The position numbers and the translations under genes were made by a program. 64,000 bases of DNA, from assembly GCF_042477335.2 (NCBI RefSeq), contig NC_091255.1:22484501-22548500 (forward strand), in the 5' to 3' direction. Below the pieces are notes generated by a model. The model was not told the origin of the DNA, searched no databases, and saw only the letters and a list, made by a program, of their open reading frames with translations. Position 1 is the first letter of the stretch. Every line of letters begins with the position of its first letter. The DNA comes from Ovis canadensis (lineage: Eukaryota; Chordata; Mammalia; Artiodactyla; Bovidae). Of the stretch, positions 33,051 to 51,719 are shown piece by piece.

Positions 33051-33890
33051 TTGGTTTGAATTTTTACATCCATTTTTCCAGATGAACTTTAGAATCATTT
33101 TGCCATTAAAAGTATTTTTTTTAATCTTGATAGGAATTTAGCCAAATTTCTGGATTCAGAGAGACATAGTCTTTTTATAATTTTGGGTCCTTCTATCTAG
33201 GAATATGGTGTATCTTCTCATTTTTTAAAATTGTCTTCAATGACATTTTTAAAAATTTCAATTAAAAATTTTGTTTCCACAAAATCCTTGTGTTGTTAGA
33301 ATTAGGTTAGATTACTCCTGATATTTTGTCACTACTGCGATGAGATCTTTTAAACATAAAATCTTATTGGTTATAGTTGATATATAGAAGAGCTATTGAT
33401 TTTGGCCTAATTCGTAACCAGCTACCTTGCAAAACTTTTGTTATTTTTGGAGTTGATTTTCTTGATTTTCTACAAATAATGATTCGTGAATTCAGTCTCT
33501 CAGACTGGTGTTTTACAAATAATGCTAATTTGGAATCTTTGAAAAAACTTCTGAAAAAATCTGCTTTTATTTGATCATATTGACCATGAAATCTTACACA
33601 ATGTTAGGTAACAGTGGTGATGATAGACTTGTCTTGGTTGTGATTTTAGCAAAGTCACTCTTCAAGATAGAAATATTTCATGATGTTGATGAAATATCTT
33701 TTAAAATTCTTTTTTAAAGGAATTTTGATCAGAAAAGGACACTGAGTTTTATCAAATAGTCTTTCAGTATCCATAACATGACCATTTGCATTTTCTTACT
33801 TGACCTATTAATGTGGTAATATTTTAATAGTTCTAAATTTAAAAAAAAAACACCTGTGTTCCTATAGTCACTCCTAATAGGTCACAGAAT
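33050..33890 (-). mobile_element. L1 tract (antisense)
   Basis: TTTTCCAGATGAACTTTAGA, ATCTTGATAGGAATTTAGCC, GTTGATATATAGAAGAGCTA, GTTATTTTTGGAGTTGATTT and CTTGTCTTGGTTGTGATTTT are in the order of antisense L1 ORF2. Confidence 0.65.
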
Positions 33891-34084
33891 AGATTGCAGA
33901 GCAATTAATTCTCCAGGGAAGGGCTTTGCCCCAACACAGGTGCTTTTCTTTGAATTATGTCCCTGGAGAGGCCATACCATCACCACCTTCCCCCTAGTTA
34001 CTGTTATTAGCGGCAGCAGGAGGGTCCTTGGGCGTGTTGGGCATTAATGGCAAATGAACGCTGGTTTGCTGAGAATTTGGCCCA

Positions 34085-34328
34085 ATCCTAATATACTTTG
34101 GCCACCTTCTGCGAAGAACTGACTCACTGGAAAAGACCCCGGTGCTGGGAAAGATTGAAGGCAGAAGGGAATGATAGAGGATGAGATGGTTGGATGGCAT
34201 CACTGACTCAATGGACGTGAGTTTGAGTAAACTTTGGGAGTTGGTGATGGACAGGGAGGCCTGGTGTGCTGCAGTCCATGGGGTCGAAGAGAGTCGGATA
34301 CGACTGAGCAACTGAACTGAACTGACTG
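34085..34328 (+). mobile_element. BovB LINE 3' fragment (sense)
   Basis: ATATACTTTGGCCACCTTCT, GACTCACTGGAAAAGACCCC and GGATGAGATGGTTGGATGGC, then TGAGCAACTGAACTGAACTG, match the BovB 3' end. Confidence 0.85.
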
Positions 34329-34329
34329 A

Positions 34330-36388
34330 ATATAACATCCTCATCCACTAGAGCTGAGCTTTAGTTTAGACCTGAGGACTCAAGGACTGTACTAGATTAG
34401 AAGCTCCTTCCCCAAGATCCCACTCCAGAGATCTCACCCTAATGAGGAGACAGTCAAGCCCAGGGAGGAAGTTAAAGAAAAGGCTAACGAGGGCCAGTGG
34501 CTGCTTTGTGCCGGCTCCAAGACAATGCTTTACACGTATTATGTGACAGACTCCTGAAACTCTATGAGGTAGTTTTCCCCTTTTTACCACGATTAGAGGT
34601 CTAGAAACTTGCCCAAGGACATAATTACTAAGAAGAGTTGTTAAATGGGTGTAATCCCAAAGTTTGTGTAAACTGGGTATGTAATTTCTGAAGACTCAGG
34701 GATGGGTCACGAGGCAGAACTCACTTGCAGTCCCTGCCTTTGCCCATTAGGGATCTGTGGGGACCCACAGCGGGCTGTTTCTGGCTGGCCACAGAGGTCC
34801 TGGGGGCAGTGCCCATCCCACCCTGCTGGATCCAGGTTCACTACTTAGAAGTGCAGTCAGGGGACTCCAGCTGTCCAACCAGCATCATAGAAGCGCATGG
34901 AGTGTTGATACCGTTTCTACCCAATGCTCTGAAAATTCAAGGAAAACAAACATCTGATTTTATTGAGTACCGAAAGTTAAGAACTTTCCATGTATTAACA
35001 AATTTCACTGCTGTAACATCCTTATGAGGCAGGCACCATCATCCCCATTTCACAGATGAGAAAACCAGGCGTGAGAGGTGAAGTGACGTTCATAGATGGA
35101 GAGCAGAGCCAGGATTCAAGCCCAGGCTCTCAACCACTGCACCCTGTTAATGGAATGAAGGCCGAACGAACCAGAGTAGAGCTCACTTAAGCTGGTGGTG
35201 AGGTTCTGTTCCTGTCTGGATCCACGCACAAATATCAAAATCAGGGAAGTTGTCGCTCTGGTTTCCTCAACGAGGTTTCTGTCTACCTTCTCATCTCCTT
35301 AGGGCACCGACTCTACCATGAACTAAATCTGCAAGAGGCTACAGTGTGCGTCTTCCTTGGGCTCTGGAAGTGGGCTTATTATCAGTGAGTTTCACAGGAA
35401 AGGTTGGAAGGTAAGTGATGTTTCCTAATGCTCTTGATTCAATGAGTTTGCTCTAGACTTCTGTGCCAAGCTGACTCCTCTTGCAAATTTTCTTTTAAAT
35501 ATCAAGAGAAACGTCAGTATCATGTATCAAAAGAAAGTTCAGAATTTGGCATTCTGAATCAGAGCCAGACTTCCTACACTTTCCGCAGCAAATAAATCCT
35601 GGCCCTTTATTCTCTGAGTGGCTTCCTTCTATGATGGGCTCTCCTGAGCCTTCAGCCTGGGTGTACAGCCACAAAGTCACAGGGCAAAGAGAAGTAGCAT
35701 CCAACCCAGACAGAAGTCCTCAGTCTAAACTTAACAGATTTCTGGAAGTGCTTATTAGCCTTGGTTTCCTCCTGCATATGAACATTAACATTGGTTTTCA
35801 GAAACCTGGAAACCTCAAAGGCACTGAAAGATTTAGAAAGAAAAAAATTTTATTCAAAGTAAGCAAATGGTAAGAGTGAATCAGCAAGGGAAACAATTCA
35901 AAATCATTTCAGAGATATTTTATCAAGAAACCCACCAGTGAAAGCTCAAAGAACCAGGAATGAGTTATATATGGTATATTTTTACTTTTATGAAAATAGC
36001 AAGTAAACAAGCTGCTACTAAGAATATACTCCTTCAAGAAAAGGAAGTTCTAAGATTCAAGACAGGGTTGGTACAAGTTCAACTCAGTTCCATGGGCTCT
36101 ATAACAATTCTTGCCCATAATCCTCCAAAGAAAAGCAAGTCTAGAGAATGTTTCATATGGTAGTTTTTTACTGTGCTGGTAGTCTCATGCTTTGGAAACT
36201 GGTATTCTACCAACAAAAAAAAGTGAGACTTCAGCTATCTGAATACTCTGCTCCCTAGTCTCTGCCTAAATATATTTTTTGAACAAACAGCAACATAGAA
36301 GGGAAACAGTAACTTAAGGATAAAGGAGAAAAAAATGACACATGGATGCTGTGAAGTATGTATTTTAAGTTAAGTAACTGCAGTTAAA
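34330..36388. other. Intergenic sequence with MIR fragments
   Basis: MIR-like text is seen at about 34500-34640 (GGTCTAGAAACTTGCCCAAG) and about 34985-35150 (CATCATCCCCATTTCACAGA, GAGCCAGGATTCAAGCCCAG). From 35200 to 36388 it is AT-rich unique DNA. Distal HEATR6 3' UTR could extend here, but nothing proves it. Confidence 0.5.
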
Positions 36389-36402
36389 TAATATACTGCC
36401 AA

Positions 36403-36591
36403 CTATTGTTAGTCACTCAGTAATGTCTTTGTGACTCCAGGGACTGTAGCCCACCAGGCTCTTCTGTCACTAGAATTCTCCAGGCAATAATACTCGTGTG
36501 GGTAGCCATTCTCTCCTTCAGGGGATCTTCCCAACCCAGGGATCAAATCTGGTCTCCAGGACTGCAGGCGGATTCTTTACCGTCTGAGTTG
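36403..36591 (-). mobile_element. Bov-tA-type SINE (antisense) with 14-bp target-site duplication
   Basis: The antisense element (GGACTGTAGCCCACCAGGCT, AGGGGATCTTCCCAACCCAG, GCGGATTCTTTACCGTCTGA) is flanked by perfect TAATATACTGCCAA at 36389-36402 and 36592-36605. It lies about 600 bases beyond the HEATR6 polyadenylation signal. Confidence 0.92.
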
Positions 36592-36605
36592 TAATATACT
36601 GCCAA

Positions 36606-37203
36606 AACTCACTCTATGTACCCTGATTCTTAATTATCCATATCAAGTGGAAGTATGGGATCTTTTATTATATATCTCTAAATTCCTGACTGAAATCACT
36701 TACAACAAAGTTGGTGGTCAAGACACATGCAAAATTTAAACATAATGTTTCAGTGAGAAATGACTTTTATAACTGCTTGGGCATTATCAAAATATAATCT
36801 AAAAACCTCTCCTTGTAATCATGTAAATTAAACAAATAATCTTTTTTAAGGCACAAATCCAAAGGTGGCAAAATCATCAAAAATTCAGCATAGGGGACCA
36901 CATTCTCCTAAAGGACGTTAGGAAATTCAAATAGAAGCCGATGTTACAGCCAGGCTGAAATGGACATGGGCCTCGGCCAGAGGGCCCTGAATGCAAGTTC
37001 ATCTTTACAGGGCTGTGGGAAGACATGGAGGGGGCTTCCAGGGGTGCCGCTCGGGGAGCTCAGTGCAACAGCTATTTATCAACCTGAAAGCAACCGATGC
37101 AGCTGAACCAGCACAAATTGGCTGAACAGCAGCTCTACTTACAGCTTTCTATAAATGCAACTTGACAAAAATGGTAGACTATGGGCACACTGCTTTACAT
37201 GAG
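36606..37203. other. Unique sequence just beyond the HEATR6 3' end
   Basis: No repeat or gene is recognised. A second AATAAA on the minus strand lies near 36664-36669 and could serve a longer 3' UTR. Confidence 0.45.
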
Positions 37204-37209
37204 TTTATT
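37204..37209 (-). terminator. HEATR6: Candidate HEATR6 polyadenylation signal AATAAA
   Basis: The plus strand reads TTTATT, so the transcript carries AATAAA about 350 nt past the stop codon. Cleavage would be expected roughly 10-30 nt further left. The downstream transcript contains GTG- and TTTTGT-like stretches consistent with a downstream element. The next hexamer to the left is near 36664. Confidence 0.6.
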
Positions 37210-37559
37210 ACAAAAGAAAAACAATTCCCAGAGACACAATATACAACATTCTAACTCCTAAATCCTTTTGCTTTTTCCTTTTTAAAATACTCTTCTGAGA
37301 CCACTCTTCAAAACCCAAGCCTACTCAATCCACAGGACAACCCAACTCCTTGGCTCCCAGAGCACAAGCCACAGCTAAGGCAGTGAAACCACTCTGCAAC
37401 ATGGATGAACCCGCTGAGAAAAATTTCAATAGCTGCTAACCCGTTCTAAATAAATAGTGAAAAGACTGTTTCTGCCCCTAAGACTAAACCCCACACATCT
37501 GATGCTCAAGCTCAGGTCTTCCTGTTTCCACTTGACCCCTGGAAAGTATGGTAGACCAT
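37210..37559 (-). other. HEATR6: HEATR6 3' untranslated region (minimum extent)
   Basis: This is the sequence between the stop codon and the first canonical polyadenylation hexamer on the minus strand. It is AT-rich, free of recognisable SINE or LINE sequence, and has no splice signal that would suggest a further exon. Longer 3' ends using more distal signals to the left cannot be excluded. Confidence 0.6.
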
Positions 37560-43676
<6,117 letters not shown>

Positions 43677-43934
43677 CTACCGCCCGGGACCAGAGTGATG
43701 GCGCGCTTTCCATAAAGCGGTCGCTCGCTGTGAACGCTTTCACTAGTGCTTCCCAAGCAGCACTGAAAGGAACTTTAGAAAGCAACTAGTTAAGTGCTTC
43801 CACAGTCTGGTTCAGCGAGGCAGCAACAGTGACAGCAGCAATGGGGACGAGAAGAGGACAGCATCAGCTTATACTCTCCAGAGCTTCCCAACGCCAGGTG
43901 CTGCTGCACGTGCTTGCCACGGATCAACGCCCTG

Positions 43935-44128
43935 CATGTTTAAGAAACATTTATTTATTTAGGCTGTACTGAGTCTTAGCTGAGGCGCCTGGGATCTTCT
44001 CCTGCTCGTGGCATGTGAACTCTTAGTTGTGGCGTGTGGAATCTAGTGCCCTGACCAGGCATCAAACCCAGGCCCCCCATTGGGAGCATGGAGTCTTAGC
44101 CACTGGACCACCAGGGATGTCCCCCCAT
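43935..44128 (-). mobile_element. CHR-type SINE (antisense to plus)
   Basis: ATTTATTTATTTAGGCTGTA is followed by CTCGTGGCATGTGAACTCTT and CTGACCAGGCATCAAACCCA, ending GCCACTGGACCACCAGGGAT. Confidence 0.85.
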
Positions 44129-44987
44129 CAACTCTTTTTAATTTCAGCCCAACTAAATGAAGAATATACCATTATCTCCATTTTCATACAAGGAAACTGA
44201 GGCACAAAGAGGTAACCTGCTGGTGGGCAGCAGGGCTGGACTAGAATCAGACCAACTGACCCCCAGCCAGGCGCTCTTTCAACCTGCCCCTCGGTGGGCA
44301 CAGGGTCGGAGTTCCAGGGTGGCCCAGAGGCTGTATGCTGGATCCAGAAAGGCAGACTGGGGCTGAGGCCTCCAGCCGCTGCTTCCAGTCTCTGCAGCCT
44401 CGGGTGGTCGCTGAACCCAAGTTTTGGTTCCTCTTCAGTAAAGCAGGGCAAAGACATCTACTTGGCAGTTTGTGTGATAATAAAATGTAAGATTGTGTGT
44501 AAAGTCTCTAGCACAGCGCCGGGTACACAGTGGAGAGTCTTCAACCGAACAATAAGCTCTGTTTTGAGCATGTAAAGAATTTTCTCACTTCAGTGCCCCT
44601 CAAGGGAGGCATGTGCAAGCGCTTGAACAGTTTCCTTCTCATGTTTTTAAAAACCCTGAAGAATCACGCCCCAGATGCAAATCTGTCTGGGGTTCTGGTG
44701 TCTCCATTTCCTCCCCATGGACTTAGTGATAAATTTTGCCATGTACCCATGTGCCAGTTCTCTCACCTCCACAACCCTATCACCAAGACCCCCAGTCTGG
44801 GCCCTCTTGCCCCAAACCAGAAGATGACAGCCAGGTGTGGTTGCCAGCCTTCAAGCCGGCCTCCAGGGATCCCCACCTCCTAATGTTTAGGAGGCCATCC
44901 CCTTCCACACTGACTTGGGCTGATTCATAAAAATCCTATAGCTCTATCTTGCTCTCTCTTAATTAAACTGCTGTAATGGTGGCCAGG

Positions 44988-45200
44988 ACGTTCCCTGTGG
45001 CTCGGTGGTAAAGAACCCACTGTGGGAGATGCAGGAAACGTGGGTTCAACCCCTGGGTCAGGAAGATACCCTGGAGTAGGAAATGGCAACCCACTCCAGT
45101 ATTCTTGCCTGGGAAATCCCATGGACAGAGGAGCCTGGAGGGCTACAGTCCTTAGGGTCACAAAAAGTGAGACACGACTTAGCAACTGAGCAAGGGTGGC
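44988..45200 (+). mobile_element. Bov-tA-type SINE (sense to plus)
   Basis: GACGTTCCCTGTGGCTCGGT, GGTTCAACCCCTGGGTCAGG and CACTCCAGTATTCTTGCCTG, ending AGTGAGACACGACTTAGCAA. Confidence 0.88.
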
Positions 45201-46322
45201 CAGCTGCCTTGTACAGAGAAGACTCCAGCAGCTCTCTGGGGAGGTCCTCAAGTGGAGGGAGCAAATGAGATCTGCCAGCAGGCAGCGCTGACCTGCAAGG
45301 TATGTGGTTGAGTGAGACACTGCAGAAGAGGCGCCACCCACCTTCGTCAAATTCGGCTGACTGCAGCCCCTGCCAGTATCCTGGCTGTAGTCTCATGAGA
45401 CCTCAGCCAGAACCATCAGGTAAGCTGCTCCCAATTCCTGGCCCACAGAAACTATGTGAGAGAATAAATGTAGGATATGGCTTTAAGCTGCTAAGTGTTT
45501 ATCAGTATAATTTATCAGTCAACAGTATATCAGTAATACAGAAAGTATATTCCTTTTTTGACGTATGAAATAATACTAAAGTGTGAGCAGTTAAGAGTCT
45601 TGCCCAAAATCACATGGAGCAAGAGAACAAGTCTGGATTAAACCCAGGTCTGTCTGATGGTGAAGCTCAACACAACTCCCTGCAAATGGTGACACTTCAG
45701 TTTTAGTGACTGTCTAGGGAAGGACTAGGGCTAGACATTCTTAATTCCCTGCAAGGATGACAGAAACTGTGAAGAGAAAAGGAACGGGCAGGCTGAAGAG
45801 TGCAGAGGGAGAAAACCTCACTCATGTTGAGCTGACTTTGCTTTTGGCACTACGTAGGTTTCTTTGGTGGGCTCACGTGTTCCTCCTCCAGAGAATAACT
45901 GGCACAGCGTGGGGGCAACACAGAGAATCTAAGATCACAAAATCTAATGGAAATAATGGGGAGAGGGGGCTGGCAGTGAAGGGGTTAAGGAAATTAAGAT
46001 TCATTGAACATCTATTTGCTAGTGTTCACACCTCATTTAATTTTCCAAAAGTCCCATGAGTCAAGGATTTTTATTCCTCTTTATAACAAGGAAATTATAA
46101 TATTTTTCATAATATTCATTAAGTGGTTTAATCTCATGACTTTGTATTCCAAATCCTGGGCTCTTCCCAGCATTCTAGTCTGTCTCTTGGGCATACTGAG
46201 TAATAGAATTAGGTTTTGTGTAACAAAACTGGTTCTTCCATTGCTGGCTCTATGTTACACATTACCACATATTGAACTGCAAATAAAATGAAATGCAAAT
46301 AAAACCTACTCATCCTAAATTA

Positions 46323-47111
<789 letters not shown>

Positions 47112-47189
47112 TCACACTCAACAAGGGGCTTAACCCTGAAGCTGAATAAAACGAAAAACAACCATAATCTTTATTTTATGACTGAACTC

Positions 47190-47630
47190 AACTAAGTGCT
47201 ATCATATAATTTTATGGTGCTTTATAATCTACAAAATGTGTTTAAGATTATCATTATTGTCTCACTTAAGCCCGGGAACAATTTTTCAAAGGCGGTATTA
47301 ACTAAATATTCTAGCTGAAGAAACTATGACTGAAAAAGTTTAAGAGGTTAAAGTGTTGTGCATTAGTTGCTCAGCTGTGTCCAACTCTGTGACCCCGTGG
47401 ACTGTAGCCCACCAGACTCCCCTGTCCATGGAATTCTCCAGGCAAGAATACTGGAGTGGTTGCCATTCCCTTTTCCAGGGGATCTTCCTGACCCAGAGAT
47501 CGAACCTGGGTCTCCTGCACTTCAGGCAGATTCTTTACTAACTGAACCACCAAGGCAAGCCCTAAGAGGTTAAAGGACATGTGTAATATCAACCCAATAA
47601 TTAGCAGCAGACCCCAAGACCAAACCTGTG
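47190..47630 (+). repeat. MIR-like repeat split by a Bov-tA
   Basis: The left part (TATAATTTTATGGTGCTTTA, ATTATTGTCTCACTTAAGCC, TAGCTGAAGAAACTATGACT) and the right part (GACATGTGTAATATCAACCC) read as one MIR interrupted by a SINE. Confidence 0.55.
47354..47562 (-). mobile_element. Bov-tA-type SINE with 13-bp target-site duplication
   Basis: The antisense SINE (GTGTCCAACTCTGTGACCCC, CAGGCAAGAATACTGGAGTG, AGATCGAACCTGGGTCTCCT) is flanked by perfect TAAGAGGTTAAAG at 47341-47353 and 47563-47575. Confidence 0.92.
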
Positions 47631-47821
47631 TCTTAGGTCCTACCTGAATACAGAAAAAACAAATACTTTAATCTAGGGTGGTTCTCTTCCTTTGAAGGAA
47701 TAAATATTTTGTTGTCTCTAAGCAGATATAACAAAATATTTATTCCTTCAAAGGAAGAGAACCACCCTAAATTAAAGTATTCGTTTTTTCTGTATTCAGG
47801 TAGGACCTAAGACACAGGTTT
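47622..47821. repeat. 92-bp inverted repeat with 16-base spacer
   Basis: The left arm (47622-47713, starting AAACCTGTGTCTTAGGTCCT) and right arm (47730-47821, ending GGACCTAAGACACAGGTTT) are reverse complements over 92 bases with two mismatches. The spacer is 47714-47729. The single-stranded form would fold into one long hairpin. The right arm abuts the 5' end of the BovB that follows. Confidence 0.95.
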
Positions 47822-48290
47822 GCCAACAAAGGTCTATCTAGTCAAGGCTATAGTTTTTCCAGTAGTCATGTATGGATGTGAGAGTTGGACTGTGAAGAAA
47901 GCTGAGCGCCGAAGAATTGATGCTTTTGAACTATGGTGTTGGAGAAGACTCTTGAGAGTCCCTTGGACTGCAAGGAGATCCAACCAGTCCATTCTAAGAG
48001 AAATCAGTCCTGGGTGTTCTTTGGAAGGAATGATGCTAAAGCTAAAACTCCAGTACTCTGGCTACCTCATGCGACAGCTGACTCATTGGAAAAGACTCTG
48101 ATGCTGGGACGGAATGGAGGCAGGAGGAGAAGGGGAAGACAGAGGATGAGATGGCTGAATGGCATCACTTGACTCAATGGACGTGAGTTTGAGTGAACTC
48201 TAGGAGTCTGTGATGGACAGGGAGGCCTGGCGTGCTGCAATTTATGGGGTCGCAAAGAGTCGGACACAACTGAGTGACTGAACTGAACTG
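47819..48290 (+). mobile_element. BovB LINE 3' fragment with inverted flank copy at its 5' end
   Basis: The BovB starts at TTTGCCAACAAAGGTCTATC and runs to the CTGAACTGAACTG terminus. The last ORF2 codons (KAIVFPVVMYGCESWTVKK) remain readable. The 11-bp AAGCAGATATA occurs at 47720-47730 and again immediately after the BovB at 48291-48301. This makes the inverted right arm part of the inserted DNA. Confidence 0.9.
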
Positions 48291-48635
48291 AAGCAGATAT
48301 ATGACCAAAGAGAAGTAAAGTAAACATTTATTTTAATTTTCAGATGCAGATATCAAAGATTAACTATAATTTCTTTCAGAATTATTATATAATCTATAAC
48401 ACCTATTGGCCATATAATAACTGAGATGACTAAAATGGCTTGCAACAAAACTGGATGAATCAGACATTTTACAACCAAGCCCCTCCACCTACCCCCCTAA
48501 AACAAAGCAACAAAGCATTCACACCTAAAACGTGAATTCATGCACAATTCCCACTAATACCAATGACACATGGCTTGGTTTTACATTTTCAGACTTACTC
48601 CTCATGAAGTAATCACCCTGTGAAGAAAGAATGTG

Positions 48636-48679
48636 GGTGTGTGTGGGTGTGTGCGTGTGTGCGTGCGTGCGTGCGTGCA
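48636..48679. repeat. (GT)n/(GCGT)n microsatellite
   Basis: GTGTGTGTGGGTGTGTGCGT is followed by five GCGT-like units, ending at the start of a Bov-tA SINE. Confidence 0.9.
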
Positions 48680-48873
48680 CGCTAGGTCACTTCAGTTGTG
48701 TCTGACTCTTTGTGACCGGCTACTCTGTCCAAGGATTCTCCAGGTGAGAATACTAGAGTGGGTTGCCATGCCCTCCTGCAGGTAATCTTGCCAACCCAGG
48801 GATCAAACCTGTGTCTCCTGTGACTCCTGCATTGCAGGCAGATTCTTTACTGCTGAGCCACCAGGTAAGCCCC
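48680..48873 (-). mobile_element. Bov-tA-type SINE next to the exon 12 donor
   Basis: TCACTTCAGTTGTGTCTGAC, GAATACTAGAGTGGGTTGCC and AGGGATCAAACCTGTGTCTC end TTACTGCTGAGCCACCAGGT. A short duplication of CTCCTG is present in the head. Its edge lies about 55 bases inside intron 12 from the donor. Confidence 0.87.
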
Positions 48874-48891
48874 GTGAAGAATGAATGATTA

Positions 48892-49365
<474 letters not shown>

Positions 49366-49507
49366 TTATGACTTTCTTGTTTAACCTGAATCTAATTAAA
49401 CCTCCAGACAGAACTACCAGTTTACAGGAAACACATGTATAAGTTAAACAACATCATAAGGAAAATATCCTACAAATTGAGGGTGAGACATACTATAAAG
49501 ACAACTG

Positions 49508-49668
49508 GTAGGACTTCCTGGTGTTCCAGTGGCTAAGAATCCACCTTCCAATGTAGGACACGGGTTAGACCCCTGGTTGGGGAACTAAGATCCCATGTGA
49601 CCCGAGCAACTAGGGAGATGCCCCCGCACACCACAAAGAAGACCCAGTGCAGCCAAAAAAAAAGACAA
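49508..49668 (+). mobile_element. CHR-type SINE (sense to plus)
   Basis: GGACTTCCTGGTGTTCCAGT, GGGTTAGACCCCTGGTTGGG and ACTAAGATCCCATGTGACCC, then AAGACCCAGTGCAGCC and an A run. Confidence 0.85.
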
Positions 49669-49756
49669 CTGGCTTAGACCCTTCCAAAATCAATCATGAA
49701 AGAAAGAAAAAGAGCGGTAGGCCACTGTAGAGTCCAAAAGGCTAAAGTGAAGGGAC

Positions 49757-51605
49757 AGGACAAGATGGCACAGTAGGAAGACGCTAGGCTCTCTTCTCAT
49801 AGAGAGGAAAATTGCAGTCATGTAGAGCTACCATATCGGAGAACAACCTGATGACCAGCAGAAAAAATTTTCCACAACTAAACTTTTTTTTTTAAGCCAT
49901 ATTGAGACAAGTAGGAGGGGCAGAGACATGGTCTGGGAGGGACCTACACCCCTTGAGTGCTATAAACCATAGGCAGGAGGGATTTCACAGCCTTAGACGT
50001 CCTCCTGAGGAGTGAGGGTTCTGAACCCAATGTTGGGCTCCCCAGCCCAGGGGACCTGCACCAGGAAGATGATTCCCCCATAAACCAGTGGGGGTTACAC
50101 CTGAGGGAGAGTCGGAGGGCTGTAGAGAATTGTGAATCCACTCCAAAAGGCTATGCACAAAAACTCACTGGCTCCAGGTTATGGCACACAGACAGCAGTT
50201 TGAAAAGAAGCCGATCAAAGAGGGAGATTCACTGACTAATAATAAAGCATGCGCCTGACGGTTTCTGAGAAGCTATCGAGTGCCACTTTCAAAAAAAAAA
50301 TTTTTTTTTTCGTCTCTCTCTCTACTTAGTTAGCTACGCACCGGCAGGTACCTGTTCTGACTCTCGCCATCTAATTTACTAGCATGCATCTGTGGATCCC
50401 ACCCATCACATGCTCATCTAATTCAGTTCCCAGTTACAGCCAGCTGCGCTGGGAGCCAACCCCATACACTAACACACCTGCAGAAAGTGCGGCCCAGGAA
50501 TGACGGAAGGGCGGTCGCCACTCACACAGGGGACACTCCTGGAGCCCTGGGCTCTGGTGACCTGGGGGAACCATACTACTGGGCCTCTGAGTTCACCTTC
50601 TACACTTAGCCACTCAACCAAGAACAGGAGATGCAGCTGATCTACCTGATACATACAAACAAACAGAGGATTAGGCAAAATAAGACAGGCCTCAATAAAG
50701 TTAATAAGACTGAAATCATATCAAGCATCTTTTCAGACTAAAATCCTTTGAGACAAGAAATCAACTACTAGAGAAAACACAAACAAGTGGAGTCTAGACA
50801 ACATGCCACCAACCAACCAATAGGTCACTGAAAAAAGTCAAAAAGGAAAACCTTGAGACAAGTGAAAATGAAACACAGTGTTTCAAAACCTACTGCGTAA
50901 AGCAAAGGCTGTTCTAAAAGAGAAATCCACAGCAATACAGGCCTACCTCAGAAAGTAAGAAAAATCTCAAACAAACCGTTTAACCTTATACCTAAAGGAA
51001 CTAAAAAAAGAAAAACAAACTCAAAGGGAAAATAAAGATCAGAGTAGAAATAAATAAAATGATACACACACACACAAAACAATAGAAAAGATCAATGAAA
51101 CCAAAAACTGGTTCCCAAAAAGATAAACAAAATTGAAAAACCTTTAGCCAGACTCATCAAGAAAAATAGAGAGCCCAAATCAATAAAAAGACTGAATAAA
51201 AGGGCCCAAATTGCAGAGTCAGACATGACTGAGCGACTGAACTAAACCAAAATCAGTAAAATTAGAAATGAAAGAAAAGATACAACCAACACCACAAAGG
51301 ATTATAAGAGATCACTATTAACAGTTATATGCCAACAAATTGGACAACCAAGAAGAAATGGATAAATTTCTAAAAACATTCAATGACCAATTACTAGTAA
51401 TGAAATCAAATCACTGATCAAAAAATTCCACCCAAAACAAAAGCCCAGGACCAGATGGTTTCAAGGGTGAGGTAAATTCTACCAAACATCTAAAGAAGAC
51501 TTAATACTAATCCTCCTCAAACTATTCTAAAAAACTGAAGAGGAAGAAATGCTTCCACATTCACTCTATCAGGCCAACATTACCCTGATAGCAAAACTAG
51601 GTTTT
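49757..51605 (+). mobile_element. L1 LINE remnant (sense to plus)
   Basis: The start GACAAGATGGCACAGTAGGA resembles an L1 5' UTR start. From about 50660 the text follows L1 ORF2: CAAAACCTACTGCGTAAAGC, TTATACCTAAAGGAACTAAA, GCCAGACTCATCAAGAAAAA, AAGCCCAGGACCAGATGGTT and CAGGCCAACATTACCCTGAT. Frames are broken throughout. The 5' UTR assignment is less certain than the ORF2 part. Confidence 0.7.
51213..51243 (+). mobile_element. Ultra-short BovB 3' terminus within L1
   Basis: Thirty-one bases, beginning GCAGAGTCAGACATGACTGA and ending GCGACTGAACT, equal the last bases of BovB/ART2. They interrupt L1 ORF2. CCAAATCAATAAAA (51177-51190) and CCAAAATCAGTAAAA (51248-51262) flank the interruption. Confidence 0.6.
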
Positions 51606-51719
51606 ATATTTCACTTCTTTCCAAAAAGAGGAAGATGTCTATCTGTCTATCCATTTTCTACTTATATCTAGAGACTATGAATTATTATATACCAGAGCAG
51701 AAATGAAGAAGTGAACTCA

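Noticed and set aside
49757..50600. An endogenous retrovirus or LTR
   Set aside because: No paired LTRs, primer-binding site or gag/pol frame could be seen, and the sequence continues into L1 ORF2 text, so an L1 5' region is the better call.
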